NCBI GenBank assembly: GCA_951812825.1
Contig: OX638324.1
Coordinates: 2,107,141-2,171,140 of the forward strand
Direction of reading: 5' to 3'
From: an uncultured Dehalococcoidia bacterium
GTDB lineage: Bacteria; Chloroflexota; Dehalococcoidia; Lucifugimonadales; GCA-2712585
Length of the DNA: 64,000 nt
Part shown: positions 59,156-64,000 of the stretch, one piece after another
Numbering within the stretch: the first letter of the stretch is position 1
How the letters are laid out: each line of letters begins with the position of its first letter
Notes under the pieces: model-generated
The model's input: the letters and a program-made list of their open reading frames with translations, nothing else
Told to the model about the DNA's origin: nothing
Database searches by the model: none
Position numbers and translations under genes: made by a program

Positions 59156-60136
59156 TCAGGGGTAGACTTGGGGGTTGGCGCAGCGGGGGAGGGGGCGTCC
59201 CTCCAGGCCCGCGACGAGGTTTTGGGCGGCGAGGACGGCCATGCGTGTGCGGGTCCTGACGGTGGAGCTTCCGAGATGTGGGGCGACGACGAGGTTTTCC
59301 AGGGTCAGGAGCGGGTCGTTGGGGTCGATGGGTTCCGGGGAGGTGACGTCGAGGGCGGCGGCGGCGATGGTCTTGTCGCGTAGGGCTTGATAGAGGGTGG
59401 TGGGGTCGACGACGGGGCCGCGGGCGGCGTTGACCAGGATGGCGGTGGGCTTCATCTGCGCTAATTCGTTGGCGCTGATCAGGTGGTGGGTCTCAGGGGT
59501 CAGGGGGACGTGGAGGCTGACGAAATCTGACTCTGCGAGCAGGGTGGGCATGTCCGTGAATTCCATGTCGTAGAGGGCTTCGGCTTCGGGTTTGCGGGTG
59601 CGGCTGTAGTAGAGGATACGCATGTCGAAGCCGCGGGCACGCTTGGCCATTTCCAGCCCGATGCTGCCCATGCCGATGATGCCGATGGTGGCCTGGTGGA
59701 CTTCCGCGCCGAGCCAGAAGAGGGGATGGAAGGCGATCTTCCAGCCGCCCTTTCGCACCCAGCGTTCGGCCTCGGTGAGTCGGCGGGCGGCGGCCAGGAG
59801 GAGGGCGAAGGCCTGGTCGGCGGTGGCGTTGGAGACGACGCCAGGGGTGTAGCCGACGGGGATGCGGCGTCGGGTGGCTTCCGCCACGTCTATATTGTCG
59901 AGGCCGACGGCCATCTGGCTGACGACCTTGAGGTTGGGTGCAGCGTTGAAGAGATTCGCGTCGATGCGGTCCATTATGTTGGTGAGGATGCCGTCGGCGC
60001 GGGCGGCCATCCGGCGGAGGGTGACGGGGTCGGGTGGTTCGTCGTGGGGCCAAACGTCCATTTCGGCGCGGGCGGCGACGAGTTCGAGGGCCTCCTGGGG
60101 GATTGCGCGGGTGACGAGGGCTTTGGGTTTAGGCAT
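59156..60136 (-). CDS. D-isomer specific 2-hydroxyacid dehydrogenase, paralog 1
   Basis: 326 residues of the glyoxylate/hydroxypyruvate reductase type. NAD(P)-binding GIIGMGSIGLEMAKRARG, catalytic Arg in LVNAARGPVVDP, Glu in VTSPEPIDP and His in VVAPHLGSST are complete. It probably reduces glyoxylate, hydroxypyruvate or similar 2-oxo acids. It follows its paralog by 28 bases and the two form a tandem duplication. ATG 60136. The ABC ATPase gene begins 53 bases ahead of its end on the same strand. Confidence 0.92.
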   Translation of the reverse strand: MPKPKALVTRAIPQEALELVAARAEMDVWPHDEPPDPVTLRRMAARADGILTNIMDRIDANLFNAAPNLKVVSQMAVGLDNIDVAEATRRRIPVGYTPGVVSNATADQAFALLLAAARRLTEAERWVRKGGWKIAFHPLFWLGAEVHQATIGIIGMGSIGLEMAKRARGFDMRILYYSRTRKPEAEALYDMEFTDMPTLLAESDFVSLHVPLTPETHHLISANELAQMKPTAILVNAARGPVVDPTTLYQALRDKTIAAAALDVTSPEPIDPNDPLLTLENLVVAPHLGSSTVRTRTRMAVLAAQNLVAGLEGRPLPRCANPQVYP

Positions 60137-60164
60137 GGCGTTGATGGAGAGGGAGATGGGTGGC

Positions 60165-61148
60165 TTACTTCTCGTAGACTTCCGGGTTGACGCAGTTGGG
60201 CATGGGCTGGCCGTTGAGTCCGGCTAGGAGGTTTTCGGCGGCCATGGTGGACATCCGCAAACGGGTGGGGACGCTGGCGCTGGCGATGTGGGGGACAATG
60301 ATGCAGTTGTCCAGGGTGAGGAGAGGGTCGTCCATGGTGATGGGTTCCGGCTCGGTAACGTCGAGGGCGGCGAACCCTATCTGACCTTCCTTGAGGGCGA
60401 GGTAGAGGGCGGCAGGGTCGATGACGGGGCCGCGGGCGGCGTTGATGAGGACGGCGTTGGACTTCATCAGGTGGAGTTCGTGGTGGCTGATGAGATGGTA
60501 GGTTTCCGGGGTGAGGTTGACGTGGACGCTGACGAAGTCGGACTGTCTGAGCACGGTGTCTATAGGGGCGTAGGTCATGTTGTACTGCTTTTCGACATCT
60601 TTGGGGCGGCGGTAGACGTCGTAGTAGAGGATGGGCATGTCGAAGCCCTGGGCGCGCTTGGCCATCTCCAGTCCGATGCGGCCCATGCCGAGGATGCCGA
60701 GGGTGCCACCGAAAACGTCGGGACCCAGGTAGTGGAGGGGATGCCATGTCTTCCACTTGCCGGCCCTGACGGCTTCGGCGCCTTCCACGAGGCGTCGGGC
60801 GGCGGCCATGAGCAGGGCGAAGGCCATGTCTGCCGTGGTTCCTGTGAGGACGCCGGGGGTGTAGCCGACGGGAATGCCGCGGCGGGTGGCTTCTTCTACG
60901 TCGATGTTCTCGAAGCCGACGGCGATCTGGCTGATGGAGCGGAGGTTGGGGGCGGCGTCCATCAGTTGGGCGTCTATCTTGTCGGTGAGGAGGCAGAGGA
61001 GGCCGTCGACGTTGGCGACCTTTTGGAGGAGGGTCTCGTAGGGGGGAGGGAGTTCGTCGGACCAGAGTTCAACGTCGGCCTCGGCGGAGATCATGTCGAG
61101 GGCTTCCTGGAAGATGCGGCGGGCGATGAAGACTTTGGGTATGGGCAT
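60165..61148 (-). CDS. D-isomer specific 2-hydroxyacid dehydrogenase, paralog 2
   Basis: 327 residues, clearly similar in layout to the downstream gene (NDIDVAEA there, ENIDVEEATRRGIPVGYTPG here). Cofactor motif GILGMGRIGLEMAKRAQG, catalytic Arg in LINAARGPVIDP, Glu in VTEPEPITM, His in IVPHIASAS. The substrate-side residues differ from the paralog, so the two probably act on different 2-oxo acids or with different cofactors. ATG 61148 with AGGAG was chosen; an in-frame start 10 codons upstream lacks a ribosome site. Confidence 0.91.
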   Translation of the reverse strand: MPIPKVFIARRIFQEALDMISAEADVELWSDELPPPYETLLQKVANVDGLLCLLTDKIDAQLMDAAPNLRSISQIAVGFENIDVEEATRRGIPVGYTPGVLTGTTADMAFALLMAAARRLVEGAEAVRAGKWKTWHPLHYLGPDVFGGTLGILGMGRIGLEMAKRAQGFDMPILYYDVYRRPKDVEKQYNMTYAPIDTVLRQSDFVSVHVNLTPETYHLISHHELHLMKSNAVLINAARGPVIDPAALYLALKEGQIGFAALDVTEPEPITMDDPLLTLDNCIIVPHIASASVPTRLRMSTMAAENLLAGLNGQPMPNCVNPEVYEK

Positions 61149-61212
61149 GTCGGCTCCTGGGGTGGAATTTTGGGCCATTATAGCGGAAAGGGTCGGGGGA
61201 AGGGAAAAGATG

Positions 61213-61237
61213 GATTCCGGCTTTCGCCGGAATGACG
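61213..61237 (+). repeat. Family A palindrome, intergenic copy
   Basis: GATTCCGGCTTTCGCCGGAA plus TGACG, identical in the core to 5180-5204 although 56 kb apart. It lies between the divergent dehydrogenase and ilvD genes. Confidence 0.85.
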
Positions 61238-61269
61238 GATGGGTTGGCGGAAGGGTATGCGGGGCGTCG

Positions 61270-61298
61270 TTGTTTCGGTTTTGGGGGTTGCCTATAAT
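61270..61298 (+). promoter_or_regulatory. Sigma-70 type promoter of ilvD
   Basis: -35 TTGTTT (61270-61275), 17-base spacer, perfect -10 TATAAT (61293-61298). Start near 61305, about 23 bases before ATG 61328, with AGAAGGTG between them. Confidence 0.75.
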
Positions 61299-61327
61299 TG
61301 AAGCAGTTAATTTAGAAGGTGATAGGC

Positions 61328-63013
61328 ATGAGCGGCAACGGCAAGGTGAATATGAGAGCCCGCAGCAGCGTGATAATGGACGGGCCGGACAGGGCGCCGG
61401 CGAGGGCGATGCTGAGGGCCGTGGGGCTGGGGGACAAGGAGTTGGAGCAGCCCTTTGTGGGAGTTTCCAACCTGGCGAGCGACGTTACGCCCTGTAACGT
61501 GCACCTGTATCGGGTGGTTCAGGCGGTGAGGCGGGGCATTGGCGAGGCGGGAGGTACGCCTTTCGAGTTTGGCACGCTGACGGTCAGCGACGCGGTTTCG
61601 ATGGGGACGCAGGGGATGAAGGCTTCGCTGGTTAGCCGTGAGGTTATCGCCGATTCGATTGAGCTTGTCTCGTTTGCGGAGGGGTTCGACGGGTTGGTGG
61701 TTGTGGCGGGGTGCGACAAGAATATGCCGGGGACGATGATGGCGGCGGCTCGGTTGAACATTCCGGCCATCCACGTTTTTGGTGGGACGATAATGCCCGG
61801 CCAACACAGGGGCAAGGACATCAACATTCAGGACGTGTTTGAGGCGGTGGGGGCATATTCCAAGGGCAGCATCAGCAGGGAGGAGCTTCACGACGTGGAG
61901 TGCGCGGCGTGTCCGGGGGCGGGCTCCTGCGCCGGGCTGTTCACGGCGAATACCATGTCGTCGGCCATAGAGGCGATGGGGATGGCGCTGCCGGGGGACG
62001 CTTCCGTTCCGGCGGAGGACCCACGTAAGGACGAGGCAGCAGCGGCTGCGGGAGAGGCCTTGCTTAATCTAATGAAGAAGGGGATACGGCCTCGCGACAT
62101 CATGACCAGGGAAGCTTTCGAGAATGCGATAACGCTGGTGATGGCCATGGGCGGCTCCACCAATGCTGTGCTGCATCTGCTGGCCATCGCCCGGGAGGCG
62201 AAGGTTTCGCTGACCATTGAGGACTTCGACGAGATCAGCCAGCGTACGCCGTACATCACGGACATGAAGCCGGGAGGACGCTACGTTATGGCAGACCTGC
62301 ACCGGGAGGGGGGAATTCCCGTGGTGATGAGGCGTCTGCTGGACGCCGGGCTGCTGTACGGTGACGCGCTGACGGTGACGGGCCGGACGGTGGCGGAGAA
62401 TCTGGCGGACGTATACGAGGACCGACCGCAGAAGGTGGTGTCGCCGGTGGATTCGCCCCTGGGTACGACGGGGGGACTGGCGATACTGAAGGGGAACCTG
62501 GCGTCGGAGGGGGCGGTAGTGAAGGTTGCGGGCAAGCAGCATCTGTATCAGCGGGGACCGGCAAAGGTTTTTGACAGGGAAGAAGATGCCTTCGCTGCGG
62601 TGCAGGCGCAGGAGATCAAGGCGGGAGACGTGGTTGTCATCCGGTACGAGGGGCCTAAGGGCGGGCCCGGGATGCGGGAGATGCTGACGGTTACGGGGGC
62701 GTTGATGGGTCAGGGTCTGGGGGAGGAGGTGGCGCTGATGACGGACGGGCGATTCTCGGGGGCGACCCACGGGCTGATGGTGGGTCACGTGGCCCCGGAG
62801 GCGGCTGTCGGAGGCAACATCGGGCTGGTGGAGACGGGGGACACGGTGGTGGTGGACGTGCCTAACCGGCGGCTGGACGTGGAAATTTCTGAGGAGGAGT
62901 TGGAGCGTCGCCGGGCGGCGTGGAAGCCTCGGGAGACGCAGTATCCGACGGGGGCGCTGGCGAAGTACGCAAAGCTGGTGTCGTCGGCGTCGGAGGGGGC
63001 GGTGACGGGGTAG
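61328..63013 (+). CDS. ilvD: Dihydroxy-acid dehydratase
   Basis: Third enzyme of branched-chain amino acid synthesis; converts 2,3-dihydroxy-isovalerate or -methylvalerate to the 2-oxo acid. The 561-residue protein carries the iron-sulfur ligand cysteines in [25 protein letters not shown] and [19 protein letters not shown], and the C-terminal [20 protein letters not shown] motif. Length is typical. ATG 61328 is preceded by AAGGTG; an in-frame start three codons earlier is less well placed. It has its own promoter. No other ilv or leu gene is nearby. Confidence 0.97.
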   Translation: MSGNGKVNMRARSSVIMDGPDRAPARAMLRAVGLGDKELEQPFVGVSNLASDVTPCNVHLYRVVQAVRRGIGEAGGTPFEFGTLTVSDAVSMGTQGMKASLVSREVIADSIELVSFAEGFDGLVVVAGCDKNMPGTMMAAARLNIPAIHVFGGTIMPGQHRGKDINIQDVFEAVGAYSKGSISREELHDVECAACPGAGSCAGLFTANTMSSAIEAMGMALPGDASVPAEDPRKDEAAAAAGEALLNLMKKGIRPRDIMTREAFENAITLVMAMGGSTNAVLHLLAIAREAKVSLTIEDFDEISQRTPYITDMKPGGRYVMADLHREGGIPVVMRRLLDAGLLYGDALTVTGRTVAENLADVYEDRPQKVVSPVDSPLGTTGGLAILKGNLASEGAVVKVAGKQHLYQRGPAKVFDREEDAFAAVQAQEIKAGDVVVIRYEGPKGGPGMREMLTVTGALMGQGLGEEVALMTDGRFSGATHGLMVGHVAPEAAVGGNIGLVETGDTVVVDVPNRRLDVEISEEELERRRAAWKPRETQYPTGALAKYAKLVSSASEGAVTG

Positions 63014-63067
63014 GGGGGCAACTTGATTCTCGGAGTCTGTGTTCGTCTCAATATTTTGAGACTCATT

Positions 63068-63619
63068 TCACTTGCTAAGGCTTCGATCGCTCCTGCTGCG
63101 TCTATAAGCAAGGAACATGAGGACGACACCTGTGCCGGTCAGAATTATTGCGAGATAATAGGTGGCAGCGAAGAGGGAAGTGGTGTCGGTTGCAACTAGG
63201 CCGATTAACATGGGTAGAATGATTGCCAATAGTATCAAAGACGTCCTGAGAGCGACTTTTGCCAGCCCTGCACCGAGAAAGAGGAGGAGTGAAACCAACA
63301 CAGCGAATGCACCGGCATTGGCCACGTCTTCCGTCGTCGAAGTAACACCGTCGCTAGAGTCTGAGACCTCAGTGTCAAAGACCTCTTCAAAACTCTGCGC
63401 GACCGAACCAGTTACAAACCCGACACATCCTCCCAATAGGAGAAGGGTAGCGGCGATTAGTCCGAGCACCATAGTTGTAGTTCGAAGTGAGCTAGTTCTC
63501 TCTTTCGGTGCTGAATCACTCTGTCTTGGGGATGGTGGCTCACCCAACGGACTCCCGCAAGAACTACAGAAGCTCGTCGAAGATTGGTATTGATGGCCAC
63601 AGGCGGAGCAGAATGGCAT
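63068..63619 (-). CDS. Zinc-ribbon membrane protein
   Basis: 183 residues. An N-terminal double zinc-ribbon-type pair, FCSACGHQYQ and FCSSCGSPLGE, is followed by a short linker and four hydrophobic segments (about 49-70, 100-118, 125-145 and 150-170). Such zinc-ribbon membrane proteins are common and their function is not known. Codon use is less G-rich than that of ilvD. ATG at 63619 with GAGGTTG upstream. It is convergent with ilvD. Confidence 0.7.
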   Translation of the reverse strand: MPFCSACGHQYQSSTSFCSSCGSPLGEPPSPRQSDSAPKERTSSLRTTTMVLGLIAATLLLLGGCVGFVTGSVAQSFEEVFDTEVSDSSDGVTSTTEDVANAGAFAVLVSLLLFLGAGLAKVALRTSLILLAIILPMLIGLVATDTTSLFAATYYLAIILTGTGVVLMFLAYRRSRSDRSLSK

Positions 63620-63888
63620 TAGTGCAACCTCCCTATCATTGAATAGAAAATCCTATTTGGGAGTTGTTAGGACACGGGAAACCTTCAATGCTTTCCCGAC
63701 CCATGAGTCGTAAATTGCTTGCATTATATGAATGTTGATTACGAGTTGCCAGGGAGATTCAGGTGTTGCCTCTCTCCAGCAATTCCAAACTGAACTCTAT
63801 GTAGTGGGTTGTGCGTTGACTAACGTTCACTAGGTCTTGGAAATAGAGAGCACCACATTGAGAATGAAACTATAGTGGAGGGGGTCTT
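63620..63888. other. 269-base AT-richer intergenic stretch
   Basis: No gene recognised. A -10-like TATAGT at 63871-63876 lies 12 bases before ATG 63889, with GGAGGGGG in between. Base composition is lower in G+C than most of the window. Confidence 0.4.
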
Positions 63889-64000
63889 ATGGAGATTTTG
63901 GTTGGGGTTTTGGGGGTGGGGGTGGTGGTTCTGGCGGTGGCGCTGGTTGTGGCGCTGCGTCAGGTTGGCGCGAAGGGGTTGGATGACAGGCTGAAGCTGG
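63889..64000 (+). CDS. N-terminus of a membrane-anchored protein, truncated by the window (RmuC-like?)
   Basis: Only 37 residues are present. MEILVGVLGVGVVVLAVALV is a transmembrane anchor followed by ALRQVGAKGLDDRLKL, the start of a likely coiled coil. This layout fits RmuC-type nuclease-associated proteins, but other anchored coiled-coil proteins begin in the same way. ATG 63889 follows GGAGGGGG. The rest lies outside the window. Confidence 0.55.
   Translation, partial: MEILVGVLGVGVVVLAVALVVALRQVGAKGLDDRLKL

Noticed and set aside
1-64000. CRISPR array or phage/integrase module
   Set aside because: No regularly spaced repeats with unique spacers, no cas-like, integrase, capsid or transposase product was seen in any frame.

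Overview
The window looks like a chromosomal segment of a free-living, GC-rich bacterium, most likely a Chloroflexota of the Dehalococcoidia / SAR202 type. This placement is inference. It rests on GGG/GTG-rich codon use, a class A RNase P RNA next to a C4 zinc-ribbon gene, a PyrR-controlled pyr cluster, several paralogous TIM-barrel amidohydrolases, a luciferase-like monooxygenase and a redoxin with an in-frame UGA. No tRNA, rRNA, CRISPR array, transposase or phage gene was seen.

Region by region. 1-8.6 kb holds the truncated pdxS gene and a pyrimidine cluster (PyrR leader, pyrR, pyrB, carA, a small unknown gene, carB). pyrB carries a PyrI-like zinc domain at its C-terminus. 8.6-20.1 kb is housekeeping: a GT2 glycosyltransferase, tilS, a histidine phosphatase, a CorC-type membrane protein, tsaD, a membrane protein with an apparent frameshift, a DUF2851 protein, an XRE regulator, a cysteinyl-tRNA synthetase fused to a glycosyltransferase, a zinc-ribbon coiled-coil protein and rnpB. 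20.2-28.2 kb is catabolic: two amidohydrolases, a cupin-like protein, an SMP-30 lactonase with a TlpA-like selenoprotein directly behind it, an S51 peptidase and an M20 peptidase. 28.2-30.6 kb has a NYN-domain gene behind two copies of a long leader hairpin, then a DEAD-box helicase whose reading frame runs well upstream of any normal start codon. 30.8-50.3 kb is again rich in degradative enzymes: two ThDP enzymes, OsmC, a flavin monooxygenase, four amidohydrolase-2 paralogs, another amidohydrolase, an SDR, an orphan peptide-type solute-binding protein, a Phd/PIN toxin-antitoxin pair, an M20 protein with altered metal residues, an MBL hydrolase and an amidase. 50.3-64 kb has a renal-type dipeptidase and a PLP dehydratase, a cation/proton antiporter, an MFS transporter, a lipoprotein, an ABC-2 exporter, two tandem 2-hydroxyacid dehydrogenases, ilvD, a zinc-ribbon membrane protein and the start of another membrane-anchored protein.

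Two themes run through the window. First, many stand-alone hydrolases, lactonases, amidases and dehydrogenases suggest turnover of diverse organic compounds. Second, at least four families of short palindromic repeats lie between genes. One copy sits inside carA and a second supplies the last codons and stop of carA. The strongest candidates for a closer look are the selenoprotein with its SECIS hairpin, the CysRS-glycosyltransferase fusion, the duplicated leader hairpin before the NYN gene, the palindrome insertions in carA, and the PyrR leader in which terminator, ribosome-binding site and start codon abut.
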